The translations under genes and the position numbers were made by a program. From the NCBI RefSeq assembly GCF_042139015.1, contig NZ_JBHIKY010000016.1, forward strand, positions 19,588-83,587: a stretch of DNA of 64,000 bases, read 5' to 3'. Under the pieces are notes generated by a model. That model saw only the letters and a program-made list of their open reading frames with translations. It did no database searches and was not told the origin of the DNA. This document shows positions 25,712-34,826 of this stretch, piece by piece. The first letter of the stretch is position 1, and every line of letters starts with the position of its first letter. Source of the DNA: JBHIKY01 sp042139015. Lineage in GTDB: Bacteria > Bacillota > Bacilli > Bacillales > Marinococcaceae.

Positions 25712-25746
25712 ACAGCCTGCTTTAATAGTTGGAGCAGGCTGTATTT
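25712..25746 (+). terminator. Terminator after the thiolase gene
   Basis: ACAGCCTGCT (25712-25721) pairs with AGCAGGCTGT (25733-25742), followed by ATTTAT. Confidence 0.8.
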
Positions 25747-25766
25747 ATCAATATGAGGTGGATCTT

Positions 25767-27647
25767 ATGAAAAAATCAGAACTGACTATTCCTGTTAATA
25801 CTTCGATTCAGGAAGCCGCCAGAATATTAAAGGAAAATTATGCAGAGGAAGCCGTTGTTATTACAAAAGATGATCAAGCACTTGGAATCGTACATAAAAA
25901 TGATATTTTTGAAATGATTATTGCAGGAGAATCTCCGGAACAATCGGTCACTCTGTTTTTGAAGCCGCTGCGAAAAGAAGACATAAAGGCGGCGTATCTA
26001 CTTCACGCCGTCCATGAGCCGGTGATCATCACAGATGAAAACGGAGAGATCTTGTTCTTAAATGAGCGGGCCGCCGCTTCGTTTCAGAAAGGCGATAAGT
26101 CTTCGGAAAGCAAGATTTTTACGAAAAGAGAAGCTGATATTCTTCAAAACATGGTGGATAATCAAGAAAAAAACATGACGTTTTCCACTCCTGACCGCAC
26201 GTTTAAGGTTCGAAAAAAAATAGTTACTTTCTCTCACAGAAAAGCCGTTCTCTATGCACTTTTAGAAGACAATACCTCTTCATTCTGGGAAAAAACAGGA
26301 GGCAGGGCAGAAACGCTGGAAACCATTTATGAGTATTTGTATGACGGGATTATTATGGTGGACCAGGATGGGTTTGTCACTATGCTCAGTCAAGAATACG
26401 CAGAATTTTTAGAGGTGGATGCCGAAGACGTACTTGGCAGGCACTGCACGGAGGTCGTAGAGAACACGCGCATGCACATCGTCGCGAAAAGTGGCAAAGC
26501 AGAAATTGCAGACCTTCAGCGCATTAAAGGAGACTACATGATCGCAAGCCGCATTCCAATCATAAAAAATGGTGAATGCACCGGGGCGGTCGGCAAAGTG
26601 CTGTTTAAGAATGTCGGAGGCTTTAATTCGTTATATAAAAGAATTCACCGTATGGAAAAAGAACTGAAGCAATATAAAGGAGAGTTTCAAGAACAAAATC
26701 AGGCCAAATATCAATTTTCAAACATCGCCGGCGATAGTAATATTATCCGCTGTACGAAACAAACAGCGGAAAAAGCAGCTCAGACCAGCTCAAATGTTCT
26801 CCTGCTTGGGGAAAGCGGCACCGGAAAAGAATTATTTGCACATGCTATTCATAATGCCAGCGCAAGAGCTCCCGGTAATTTTGTAAAAATCAACTGTGCC
26901 GCAATTCCGGCAGAGCTCCTTGAATCGGAACTGTTCGGCTATGTAGAGGGTTCTTTTACGGGGGCGAGAAAAGGCGGTAAGAAAGGAAAATTTGAAGCTG
27001 CGGAAGGAGGTACGATTTTTCTCGATGAGGTAGGGGAACTTCCACTGCATATGCAGGTTAAATTTTTGCGTGTTTTGCAGGAAAAGGAAGTAGAAAAGGT
27101 TGGTTCCCACCAATCAACAGCCATCGATGTCCGCATTATAGCAGCGACAAACCGAAACCTTGAAGACATGGTACAACGCGGAGACTTCCGGATGGACCTT
27201 TATTATCGCCTTCATGTTATGCCTATCCATATACCTTCTTTAAAAGAGAGAAAAGAAGATATCGTGCTGCTCTCCAAGTTAATCATTAAACGGATTTCCC
27301 AGCTGCTTGGAAAACACATCCGCGGCATTTCGGACCAGGCGTTACGTCTGCTTTCTGATTATGACTGGCCGGGAAACATCCGTGAGCTGGAAAATGTTCT
27401 TGAACGCTCCATTAATATGGCGGACCCGCATTCTTTTATAGAAGAACGACATTTATCTACCAGAATTACTGGACAATTGTCAGAGGAGCAGATTCTACCC
27501 CTTTCAGCAACAGTGGAAGCAGCGGAAAAAGAAGCCATCAGCACCAGTTTAAAAAAAGCTGACGGTAATAAAAGTCAGGCCGCCGGCTGGCTTGGAATCA
27601 GCAGAACATCTTTATATGAAAAAATTAATAAATACAAGCTGCAATGA
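25767..27647 (+). CDS. Sigma-54 enhancer-binding protein with CBS and two PAS domains
   Basis: The 626-residue regulator activates sigma-54 promoters by ATP hydrolysis. Domains in order: an N-terminal single CBS-like motif (about 1-55), PAS 1 (about 75-140), PAS 2 (about 180-285), AAA+ (about 312-545) with Walker A GESGTGKE, the GSFTGA loop that contacts sigma-54, and the arginine-finger region, and a Fis-type HTH (about 585-626) at KKADGNKSQAAGWL. ATG 25767 follows GAGGTGG; GTG 25758 is an alternative. The flanking sigma-54 promoters for thiolase and CoA-transferase make it their most likely activator, probably sensing acetoacetate or a related short-chain acid through its PAS domain. Confidence 0.9.
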   Translation: MKKSELTIPVNTSIQEAARILKENYAEEAVVITKDDQALGIVHKNDIFEMIIAGESPEQSVTLFLKPLRKEDIKAAYLLHAVHEPVIITDENGEILFLNERAAASFQKGDKSSESKIFTKREADILQNMVDNQEKNMTFSTPDRTFKVRKKIVTFSHRKAVLYALLEDNTSSFWEKTGGRAETLETIYEYLYDGIIMVDQDGFVTMLSQEYAEFLEVDAEDVLGRHCTEVVENTRMHIVAKSGKAEIADLQRIKGDYMIASRIPIIKNGECTGAVGKVLFKNVGGFNSLYKRIHRMEKELKQYKGEFQEQNQAKYQFSNIAGDSNIIRCTKQTAEKAAQTSSNVLLLGESGTGKELFAHAIHNASARAPGNFVKINCAAIPAELLESELFGYVEGSFTGARKGGKKGKFEAAEGGTIFLDEVGELPLHMQVKFLRVLQEKEVEKVGSHQSTAIDVRIIAATNRNLEDMVQRGDFRMDLYYRLHVMPIHIPSLKERKEDIVLLSKLIIKRISQLLGKHIRGISDQALRLLSDYDWPGNIRELENVLERSINMADPHSFIEERHLSTRITGQLSEEQILPLSATVEAAEKEAISTSLKKADGNKSQAAGWLGISRTSLYEKINKYKLQ

Positions 27648-27660
27648 ACTGCCTTCTCAA

Positions 27661-27699
27661 TGAACAGTATTGTTCAATATTTGAACAATACACTGAACA
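27661..27699 (+). promoter_or_regulatory. Candidate enhancer-binding sites of the EBP
   Basis: TGAACA at 27661, TGTTCA at 27671, TGAACA at 27682 and TGAACA at 27694 form overlapping palindromes; GTATTGTTCA and TGAACAATAC (27667-27691) are a perfect 10-bp inverted repeat. They lie about 165 bases before the sigma-54 promoter at 27833, the usual upstream distance of EBP sites. I infer that the EBP binds here. Confidence 0.65.
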
Positions 27700-27727
27700 G
27701 ACTGTACTGAAAAGTTAACATTTATAA

Positions 27728-27741
27728 TGTAAACGCTTTTA
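27728..27741 (+). promoter_or_regulatory. Catabolite-response-element-like site
   Basis: TGTAAACGCTTTTA matches the cre consensus TGNAANCGNTNNCA at all but one defined position, between the EBP sites and the sigma-54 promoter. It would let CcpA repress the operon when sugars are present. This is a sequence match only. Confidence 0.5.
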
Positions 27742-27787
27742 TATTGTCCGTAAAAGTTTACACTTAGTTCTGTGCATCATAAGGATA

Positions 27788-27834
27788 CCCCCTCTGTCCC
27801 CGCCGTTTCCGCGGCAGCAGGGGGGCTTTTTTTG
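27788..27834 (+). terminator. Terminator of the EBP gene, abutting the sigma-54 promoter
   Basis: A GC-rich hairpin (CCCCCTCTG...CAGCAGGGGGG with inner CCGC/GCGG) is followed by seven T. The T run joins directly to the TGG of the promoter. Confidence 0.65.
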
Positions 27835-27849
27835 GCATGAATCTTGCAA
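27833..27849 (+). promoter_or_regulatory. Sigma-54 promoter of the CoA-transferase operon
   Basis: TGGCATGAATCTTGCAA: GG at 27834-27835 and GC at 27846-27847, exactly 10 bases apart. It lies about 57 bases before the ATG at 27905. Confidence 0.88.
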
Positions 27850-27904
27850 CTTTAACCATACAGTGTCGATAAGTAAGCGATTTCAAGAAAGGAAGGCAAG
27901 AGCT

Positions 27905-29479
27905 ATGTCAAAAGTGATGACTGCACGAGAGGCAGTACAGCTCATTCCGGACGGGGCCACCATTGCAACGGGCGGTTTCGTTGGAAATGGGCACGCAGAA
28001 GAATTAACCAAAGCAGTAGAGGAGAGGTTTCAAGAAGAGCAGCATCCGGCCAATGTTACCATCGTCTACGCTGCCGGTCAGGGGGATGGAAAACGAAAAG
28101 GATTAAACCATCTCGGCCACGAGGGTCTTGTAAAAAAAGTAATCGGCGGACACTGGGGCCTGGCACCTAAGCTTCAAAAGCTCGCCATCGAAAACAAAAT
28201 TGAAGCTTATAACCTGCCACAGGGCGTGATTACTCATTTATTCCGTGATATCGCGGCAGGAAAACCCGGCACATTAACTCACGTTGGACTTAAAACCTTT
28301 GTAGATCCACGAAATGATGGAGGCAGACTCAATCAATGCACGACAGAAGAACATGTTGAATTAACCACCATACACGGAAAATATTATCTTTTATATAAAA
28401 CTTTTCCAATTCACACTGCCCTGTTACGCGCAACTTTTGCCGATGAAAACGGAAACGCTTCCATGCAGAAGGAAGCAGGCACTCTGGAAATTTTATCAAT
28501 TGCCCAGGCAGTTAGAAATTCCGGGGGCATAGTCATACTGCAGGTCGAAAAAGTAGTAGAGAATGGAAGCATTGATCCACGAATGGCTAAAATTCCCGGC
28601 ATTTATGTGGATGCGATTGTTGAATCAGCGCCAGAAAATCACATGCAGACTTTTGGTGAACATTATAATCCTGCCTACAGCGGTGAGATCAAATCCTCCA
28701 CCGCATCGCTTGGAACACTTCCTCTCGATGAGCGAAAAGTAATTGCGAGACGCTCAGCAATGGAACTTGTGCCTGCGGCGATCACAAATCTTGGGATCGG
28801 TATGCCGGAAGGAGTAGCCATGGTTGCCAATGAAGAAGGAATTGGAAAAGAAATGCGGCTGACGGTTGAATCCGGACCGATAGGCGGGGTGCCGGCTGGC
28901 GGGTTAAGCTTTGGAGCAGCCACCAATCCGGACATCATCATTGATCAGCCTTATCAATTTGATTTTTATGATGGCGGTGGACTTGATGTCGCTTTTCTGG
29001 GTCTTGCTCAGTCCGATGCAGCGGGAAATGTTAACGTTAGTAAATTCGGTCCTAAAATTGCTGGAGCCGGCGGATTTATTAACATTTCCCAGAATGCCAA
29101 GAAAGTCGTATTCTGCGGAACATTTACCGCAGGAGGACTGGAGCTTCGTGTAGCCGGCGGCCGCCTCGAAATTGTTAAAGAAGGCCGCATCAAAAAATTT
29201 CTCAGGGAGGTAGAACATATTACCTTCAGTGGAGAATACGCCAATGAAACCGGTCAGGAAGTTTACTATGTCACAGAACGGGCAGTATTCAAACTCGGAC
29301 GCTCCGGTCTGGAATTGATTGAATACGCTCCGGGCATTGAGATAGAGCGGGATATCTTCGCGCAGATGGATTTTCAGCCAGTCGTGGTCGATAATGTGCG
29401 AAAAATGAATGCATCCATTTTTCATGAAGAAAAAATGAACCTTACCTTCCAAAAAGGAAAACCCGTCACAGCAAATTAA
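27905..29479 (+). CDS. Fused acyl-CoA:acetate/3-ketoacid CoA-transferase
   Basis: The enzyme moves CoA from an acyl-CoA to acetoacetate or another short-chain acid. At 524 residues it is a fusion of the alpha and beta subunits (family I CoA-transferase, the YdiF/PCT type). The beta half has the catalytic Glu in VESGPIGGVPAGG; the alpha half starts MTAREAVQLIPDGATIATGGFVGNGHAEEL. ATG 27905 has AGGAAGG upstream. It is first in the sigma-54 operon, followed by permease and dehydrogenase, the set of B. subtilis yxjC-scoAB-yxjF. With thiolase (24528) it would convert acetoacetate to acetyl-CoA. Confidence 0.9.
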   Translation: MSKVMTAREAVQLIPDGATIATGGFVGNGHAEELTKAVEERFQEEQHPANVTIVYAAGQGDGKRKGLNHLGHEGLVKKVIGGHWGLAPKLQKLAIENKIEAYNLPQGVITHLFRDIAAGKPGTLTHVGLKTFVDPRNDGGRLNQCTTEEHVELTTIHGKYYLLYKTFPIHTALLRATFADENGNASMQKEAGTLEILSIAQAVRNSGGIVILQVEKVVENGSIDPRMAKIPGIYVDAIVESAPENHMQTFGEHYNPAYSGEIKSSTASLGTLPLDERKVIARRSAMELVPAAITNLGIGMPEGVAMVANEEGIGKEMRLTVESGPIGGVPAGGLSFGAATNPDIIIDQPYQFDFYDGGGLDVAFLGLAQSDAAGNVNVSKFGPKIAGAGGFINISQNAKKVVFCGTFTAGGLELRVAGGRLEIVKEGRIKKFLREVEHITFSGEYANETGQEVYYVTERAVFKLGRSGLELIEYAPGIEIERDIFAQMDFQPVVVDNVRKMNASIFHEEKMNLTFQKGKPVTAN

Positions 29480-29513
29480 TACGTACTGAAACAGAGATAA
29501 GGGGGAAAACTAT

Positions 29514-30797
29514 ATGTTCGGAATACTATTGGGTTTAATTGTTTTGATGGTACTTGCTTATCTTGGCTGGTCGATTATTTGGGTGGCGCCGATTGCAGCA
29601 GGTGTCGTTGCCCTCACCGGCGGCCTTGACCTGCTCGATGCCTATAAGGATACGTACATGAGTGGTTTTGTGGGATTTGCCCAGCAATGGTTTCCAGTTT
29701 TTATGCTGGGAGCTGTATTTGGAAAATTAATGGAGGACACCGGGATGGCACGTTCAGTTGCGGTGGCGCTCACTAAGCTCATCGGTACAAAACGGGCGAT
29801 CCTCGGAGTACTTGTGTCAGCAGCTGTACTAACCTATGGCGGTGTGAGTCTTTTTGTCGTTGTTTTTGCCGTCTATCCACTCGCGTTGACACTTTTCCGC
29901 GAAGCAAATATTTCCAGGCGCCTTATTCCGCCGACCGTCGCACTAGGTGCGTTTACGTTTACGATGACAGCCATTCCCGGCACCCCGCAGATTCAAAATC
30001 TCATTCCGATTGATTATTTTGAAACATCTGCAACAGCTGCTCCTATCATGGGGATCGCTGCCGGGTCTGTGATGTCATTTGGAGGATACTTTTATTTACG
30101 ATGGAGAGAAGGAAAGCTGCAGCAGGCTGGAGAACAATATACAGAGCCAAAGGATAAAAAAGTGTTTGGCGAGGAGGAAAGCACCCCGCCATTTCTCTTG
30201 TCTCTCCTGCCGCTGCTTACTGTTCTGCTTACATTAAATTTACTGGGCTGGGATATTATCGTTGCGTTATTATCCGGAATTGTTTTAATTATGCTGTTGA
30301 ATGCCTATAAGGTGAAGAAGTTTGTTCAAGCTATCAACGGTGGTGCTGCCGGGTCAGTTACAGCGATTATTAATACAAGTGCTGCCGTAGGCTTCGGCAC
30401 CGTAGTTCAGGCAGTACCAGGTTTTGAACGATTAACAGAAATATTAATGGGGGTAAAAGGCAGTCCGCTCATATCAGAAGCAATCGCAGTTAATATTTTA
30501 GCAGGTGCAACCGGATCTGCCTCAGGGGGCATGGGAATCGCGCTTGAAGCACTTGGATCAAGATATTATGAAATAGCTATGGAAACTGGAGTAGATCCGG
30601 AAGCATTTCACCGAGTTGCTTCGTTATCATCCGGGGGGCTTGACGCGCTGCCACATAATGGAGCTGTCCTGACGCTGCTTGCAATCACTGGTATGACCCA
30701 CAAAGACTGTTATAAGGATATATTCGTGGTTGCTGTTGGTATTCCGGTGCTTTCTGTCGGAGTCGCGATCTTGCTTGCCATGATCGGCCTAATTTAA
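29514..30797 (+). CDS. GntP-family permease
   Basis: The 427-residue protein has 11-12 hydrophobic segments and resembles the GntP/YxjC permeases that import short-chain hydroxy acids. A long cytoplasmic loop (LYLRWREG...EESTPPF region) divides two halves. It lies between CoA-transferase and dehydrogenase, so the most likely substrates are 3-hydroxybutyrate or acetoacetate, inferred from context. An AGGGGG ribosome site precedes the ATG. Confidence 0.85.
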   Translation: MFGILLGLIVLMVLAYLGWSIIWVAPIAAGVVALTGGLDLLDAYKDTYMSGFVGFAQQWFPVFMLGAVFGKLMEDTGMARSVAVALTKLIGTKRAILGVLVSAAVLTYGGVSLFVVVFAVYPLALTLFREANISRRLIPPTVALGAFTFTMTAIPGTPQIQNLIPIDYFETSATAAPIMGIAAGSVMSFGGYFYLRWREGKLQQAGEQYTEPKDKKVFGEEESTPPFLLSLLPLLTVLLTLNLLGWDIIVALLSGIVLIMLLNAYKVKKFVQAINGGAAGSVTAIINTSAAVGFGTVVQAVPGFERLTEILMGVKGSPLISEAIAVNILAGATGSASGGMGIALEALGSRYYEIAMETGVDPEAFHRVASLSSGGLDALPHNGAVLTLLAITGMTHKDCYKDIFVVAVGIPVLSVGVAILLAMIGLI

Positions 30798-30828
30798 AAA
30801 GCTATATTATTCAGGAGGAAATCCAATA

Positions 30829-31569
30829 ATGAGATTACAACATAAAACCGCTATTATTACTGGCGCTGCCCGTGGAATCGGTGCGGCAGCCGCAGATAAA
30901 TTTGTCCGTGAAGGGGCAAAAGTAGTGTTAGTTGACCTTCATCTCGAAGATGTATTGAAAACCGCCTCAATTTTACAAGAAAAGGGTGGGGAGGTGTTGG
31001 CGCTGCAGGGGGATGTCACTAGTAAACAAGATACTGAGGCCATCGTTTCTAAAGCGATTTCTCATTTCGAAGACATTCATATTCTCGTTAATAATGCCGG
31101 CATTACTTCGGATGCCCAGCTTTTAAAAATGGAAGAAGAGCAGTGGGATCAAGTAATAAATGTAAATTTGAAGGGTGTTTTTTTGATGACGAAAGCTCTC
31201 GCTCCTCACATGAAACAAAAAAACCGCGGGGTGATCTTAAATGCTTCCTCTGTTGTTGGCATGTACGGTAACTTTGGGCAGACAAACTACGCCGCCACAA
31301 AAGCCGGCCTCAATGGAATGACTAAATCGTGGGCAAAAGAGCTGGGACGCTATCAGATTCGAGTTAATTCAGTGGCCCCCGGGTTTATTTTAAGCCCAAT
31401 GACAGAGAAAATGCCGGAAAAAGTGCTGCAGACGATGAAAGAAAAATCAGTCCTCCAGGACCTTGGACGCCCAGAGGATATAGCTGATGCCTATGCGTTT
31501 CTCGCGTCCGATGAAGCCCGTTTTATTACCGGAACGGTCCTTAGCGTCGATGGAGGTGTCGTCATTTAA
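30829..31569 (+). CDS. SDR-family dehydrogenase, probably 3-hydroxybutyrate or 3-oxoacyl type
   Basis: A 246-residue short-chain dehydrogenase with the NAD(P) loop TGAARGIG, the NNAG motif, the catalytic Ser in LNASSVVG, and the YxxxK site in NYAATKAG. SDR alone does not fix the substrate; FabG-like and 3-hydroxybutyrate dehydrogenase both fit. As the third gene of the sigma-54 operon it should oxidise 3-hydroxybutyrate to acetoacetate. RBS GGAGGAAATCC is upstream of ATG 30829. The operon ends at the terminator at 31585. Confidence 0.85.
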   Translation: MRLQHKTAIITGAARGIGAAAADKFVREGAKVVLVDLHLEDVLKTASILQEKGGEVLALQGDVTSKQDTEAIVSKAISHFEDIHILVNNAGITSDAQLLKMEEEQWDQVINVNLKGVFLMTKALAPHMKQKNRGVILNASSVVGMYGNFGQTNYAATKAGLNGMTKSWAKELGRYQIRVNSVAPGFILSPMTEKMPEKVLQTMKEKSVLQDLGRPEDIADAYAFLASDEARFITGTVLSVDGGVVI

Positions 31570-31584
31570 ATAAATTACACGCTG

Positions 31585-31613
31585 CCTGTCACAAGAATTG
31601 TGGCAGGTTTTTT
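31585..31613 (+). terminator. Terminator of the sigma-54 operon
   Basis: CCTGTCACAA (31585-31594) pairs with TTGTGGCAGG (31598-31607), followed by TTTTTT. Confidence 0.85.
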
Positions 31614-31682
31614 GCTTTGTCTCGTTTGAAAGTACTAGTTTCGGGTAAATGATAGAATTAAGACCTATGAAAGGATAACGCT

Positions 31683-32651
31683 ATGATCTCATTCCAACAA
31701 GTCTCAAAGAAATTCAAGGATGGAACACTAGCTGTAAACAATATCGATTTTACCATCGAAAAAGGGGAACTATTTGTTCTTATCGGTCCTAGCGGTTGTG
31801 GAAAAACGACCACTTTAAAAATGATAAACCGGCTTGAAGAGCCGACAGGAGGTAATATTTCCCGAGAAGGTAAGTATTTAAAGGATTGGAATGTGCAGGA
31901 GCTCCGCTGGAAGACAGGATATGTTCTACAGCAGATCGCACTTTTTCCAACTATGAATATTGAAGAAAATATTGCCGTAGTGCCGGAGCTCCAAAAATGG
32001 AGCAGGGACAAAATAAAGCAGCGAGTAAACGAACTTCTCCATATGGTTGGACTCGAACCGGAAGTTTACAAAACGAGGGTGCCTTCCGAGCTTTCAGGAG
32101 GCCAGCAGCAGCGCATCGGAGTAATCCGTGCCCTTGCGGCAGATCCTGACGTGGTTATTATGGATGAACCATTCAGTGCCCTCGATCCACTCAGCCGGGA
32201 ACAGCTTCAAAAAGATATCCGCAGGCTTCAGACAGATATCAAAAAAACGATTGTGTTTGTCACTCACGATATAGATGAGGCTCTTGCTCTTGGTGACCGC
32301 ATTTGTATTATGAAAGAAGGAGAAGTAGTTCAGATCGGCACGCCTCAGGAAATTACCACTTCTCCGGAAAACGACTTTGTCAAAGACTTTATCGGGGATC
32401 GGCGGAGCGCATGGGATGTTCCTGTCAAAGATATTCTATCCGATGACCGGGCTGAAGAAAGAGACATAGCGGAAGGTGTGACTGTGCATTCGAATCTTCC
32501 TCTGAGAGATGCAGTTCCTTATTTTGATCAAACAGAAAAACAGGCTCTAAAGATTGTAGATGACGAAAAAGTCATCGGGGTGCTCAGCTATAAAGATATC
32601 GTTCTTTTTATGCAGAAAGACCAGGCTGCTAAAGAAAAGGAGCGTATCTAA
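31683..32651 (+). CDS. Osmoprotectant-type ABC transporter ATPase
   Basis: The 322-residue ATPase has Walker A GPSGCGKTT, signature LSGGQQQR, Walker B VIMDEPF and the switch His in VTHD. A C-terminal CBS-like regulatory region (about 250-315, with ISYKDIVLF-type motifs) is typical of the OpuC/OpuF/YehX group that imports glycine betaine, carnitine or choline. It stops 1 base before the fused permease gene. Related EgtUA of the ergothioneine system looks similar. Confidence 0.88.
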   Translation: MISFQQVSKKFKDGTLAVNNIDFTIEKGELFVLIGPSGCGKTTTLKMINRLEEPTGGNISREGKYLKDWNVQELRWKTGYVLQQIALFPTMNIEENIAVVPELQKWSRDKIKQRVNELLHMVGLEPEVYKTRVPSELSGGQQQRIGVIRALAADPDVVIMDEPFSALDPLSREQLQKDIRRLQTDIKKTIVFVTHDIDEALALGDRICIMKEGEVVQIGTPQEITTSPENDFVKDFIGDRRSAWDVPVKDILSDDRAEERDIAEGVTVHSNLPLRDAVPYFDQTEKQALKIVDDEKVIGVLSYKDIVLFMQKDQAAKEKERI

Positions 32652-34184
32652 ATGAGCATTTTTTCAGAAGTAGCGAGCATGTTTATTGAGCGCCAGGATC
32701 AATTTTGGAATTTAATGTGGGAGCATATCTACATGTCAGTGCTGTCTTTGCTTTGTGCTGTGTTAATTGCTGTTCCGCTCGGTATTATGCTATCACGCAA
32801 ACAAAAAATAGCAGAACCGGTCATTGGTGTAGCAGCCGTGCTGCAAACTATACCCAGCCTGGCCCTTCTTGGATTTATGATTTTATTATTAAATCAAATC
32901 GGTACTGTTCCTGCAGTGGTTGCCCTTACGGCATACGCTTTGCTGCCTGTTCTTCGCAATACATATACCGGTATTAAAGGTGTGGATCCTTCGTTGATTG
33001 AAGCTGCAACAGGAATGGGCATGTCCTCCATGCAGCGTCTGCAGAAAATTGAACTTCCAATGGCTATGCCTGTCATCATGGCTGGTGTCCGCACTTCGAT
33101 GGTACTTATTGTCGGAACAGCTACTCTTGCTGCACTGATCAGCGCGGGGGGACTCGGTGATTTTATCATGACAGGAATTGACCGGGCTAATAATGCTTAC
33201 ATTCTTCTCGGGGCGATACCTGCTGCACTGCTTGCTCTCTTTTTTGATTTTATTTTACGAATGATGGAAAAACAATCGCAGGGAAAATCCATTACGCCGA
33301 TTATGGTAGTGCTCGGTATTTCTCTTGCCATTGTATTTACTCCGCTTGTAACTGCAAGCCAGCAGACAGAGCTGGTCGTAGGAGGAAAAGTTGGCGCAGA
33401 ACCGGAAATTATTGCAAACATGTATAAACATCTGATTGAAGAGGAAACAGATATTAGTGTTGCGGTTGACTCGGGGATGGGAAGCACTGATGTCGCCTTT
33501 AATGCCCTTCGCTCTGATGAAGTCGATATGTATCTCGAGTTCACGGGCACAGCGCTTGTAGAGCTGTTGAATCAAGAAGCGGAACCAGGAAGCAGTGAAG
33601 CAGATGTCTATGAAGAAACCAGAGCAGGTATGAGCGAGGAGCACAATATGGCACTTCTTGAGCCGATGCAATTTAATAACACGTATGCACTGGCAATGAA
33701 TGAGGACCTGGCTGAAGAATTAGAAGTGCAGACAATTTCAGATGCAGCATCTGAAGCCGATAATCTGGTTGCCGGCTTCACATTTGAATTTGCCGACCGG
33801 AGCGACGGCTATAAAGGAATGAGTGATGTCTATGATTTTACATTTGATACAGTAGAAACAATGGAGCCCGGGCTGCGCACGAGAGCAGTGCAGACTGGAG
33901 ATGTCGATGTGATTGATGCATACGCAACAGATGCAGATATTGTAGAGTTTGACTTAACATTATTAGAGGATGATCAGGATTTCTTCCCGCCATATCAAGG
34001 CGCTCCTCTTCTGAAAGAGGAGACCTTAGAGGAGTATCCAGAGATTGAAGATATCCTCAATCAACTTGGCGGCGAAATTTCTGATGAAGAGATGCAGGAC
34101 ATGAACTATATGGTAGACTATAAAGATGCAGACCCTTCCGAAGTTGCAGAGGACTATTTGACAGAAAACGGATTTCTCGAATGA
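32652..34184 (+). CDS. Fused ABC permease and substrate-binding protein (OpuF/EgtU-like)
   Basis: The 510-residue protein joins a permease (about 1-230, six or so membrane segments, EAATGMGMSSMQRL inner loop) to a periplasmic-type binding domain (about 240-510, with VGAEPEIIANMYK and MYLEFTGTA). This fusion is the architecture of OpuFB (glycine betaine/proline betaine) and EgtUBC (ergothioneine). I cannot tell these ligands apart reliably by eye. The acidic binding domain fits a salt-adapted cell. RBS AAAGGAGCG is inside the end of the ATPase gene, so the two are translationally coupled. Confidence 0.85.
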   Translation: MSIFSEVASMFIERQDQFWNLMWEHIYMSVLSLLCAVLIAVPLGIMLSRKQKIAEPVIGVAAVLQTIPSLALLGFMILLLNQIGTVPAVVALTAYALLPVLRNTYTGIKGVDPSLIEAATGMGMSSMQRLQKIELPMAMPVIMAGVRTSMVLIVGTATLAALISAGGLGDFIMTGIDRANNAYILLGAIPAALLALFFDFILRMMEKQSQGKSITPIMVVLGISLAIVFTPLVTASQQTELVVGGKVGAEPEIIANMYKHLIEEETDISVAVDSGMGSTDVAFNALRSDEVDMYLEFTGTALVELLNQEAEPGSSEADVYEETRAGMSEEHNMALLEPMQFNNTYALAMNEDLAEELEVQTISDAASEADNLVAGFTFEFADRSDGYKGMSDVYDFTFDTVETMEPGLRTRAVQTGDVDVIDAYATDADIVEFDLTLLEDDQDFFPPYQGAPLLKEETLEEYPEIEDILNQLGGEISDEEMQDMNYMVDYKDADPSEVAEDYLTENGFLE

Positions 34185-34200
34185 TAAAGGAGGCACACAC

Positions 34201-34617
34201 ATGACTACTATTAAAAATCCAAGCCAGGAAGAAATTAAAGATATTTTGAACAGAAGCAGACGAATTGCGGTGGTTGGGCTTTCTAATAATCCAGAGCGCA
34301 CTTCCTATCAGGTGAGCAAGGTTATGCAGGAAGCAGGCTATGAAATTCTGCCGGTGAACCCGACAATCAAAGAAGCGCTGGGCCAGCCAGCATATGCATC
34401 ATTGACAGAAATCGAAGGACCGGTGGATATCATTAATGTATTTCGACGCAGTGAGCATTTACCAGAAGTCGCAGAGGAAGCAGCCGGATTGGACTGCGAA
34501 GTTTTCTGGGCTCAGCTTGGTCTCTCAAATGAGAAAGCCTATGAGACAGCAAATGGGGCAGGAATGACAGTAATTATGGATAAATGTATTAAAGTTGAAT
34601 ATCAAAGGATAAAATAA
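34201..34617 (+). CDS. yneT: CoA-binding Rossmann-fold protein YneT
   Basis: The 138-residue protein has the CoA-binding domain found in succinyl-CoA ligases: RRIAVVGLSNNPERTSYQV and IINVFRRSEHLPEV. The family (YneT/YccU) is of unknown role. In B. subtilis it precedes parE-parC as here, so the order yneT-parE-parC is conserved. RBS AAAGGAGG is upstream of ATG 34201; the terminator at 34629 separates it from parE. Confidence 0.93.
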   Translation: MTTIKNPSQEEIKDILNRSRRIAVVGLSNNPERTSYQVSKVMQEAGYEILPVNPTIKEALGQPAYASLTEIEGPVDIINVFRRSEHLPEVAEEAAGLDCEVFWAQLGLSNEKAYETANGAGMTVIMDKCIKVEYQRIK

Positions 34618-34628
34618 TAGAAAAAGCT

Positions 34629-34660
34629 GGAGCGCTCCTAAAAATGAGCGCTCCTTTTTC
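34629..34660 (+). terminator. Terminator of yneT
   Basis: GGAGCGCTC (34629-34637) pairs with GAGCGCTCC (34646-34654), followed by TTTTT. Confidence 0.9.
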
Positions 34661-34826
34661 ATAAAGAATAACTTGGTTTAGTATAAAAATTTCTTGGCTT
34701 TTTGAAAGAAGCAGGTAAAATGAGGAGTATATTGAACCTTACTTATCAATATGAAACATACGTTCCAATATGTTATGTTATAGTATAGATTATGTTTGGT
34801 TGAGTTTCAGAAAGGAGCAAGAGCCA

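Noticed and set aside
27661..27699. Attenuator or riboswitch downstream of the EBP gene
   Set aside because: The repeats are short DNA palindromes placed well before the sigma-54 promoter and are better explained as protein-binding sites.
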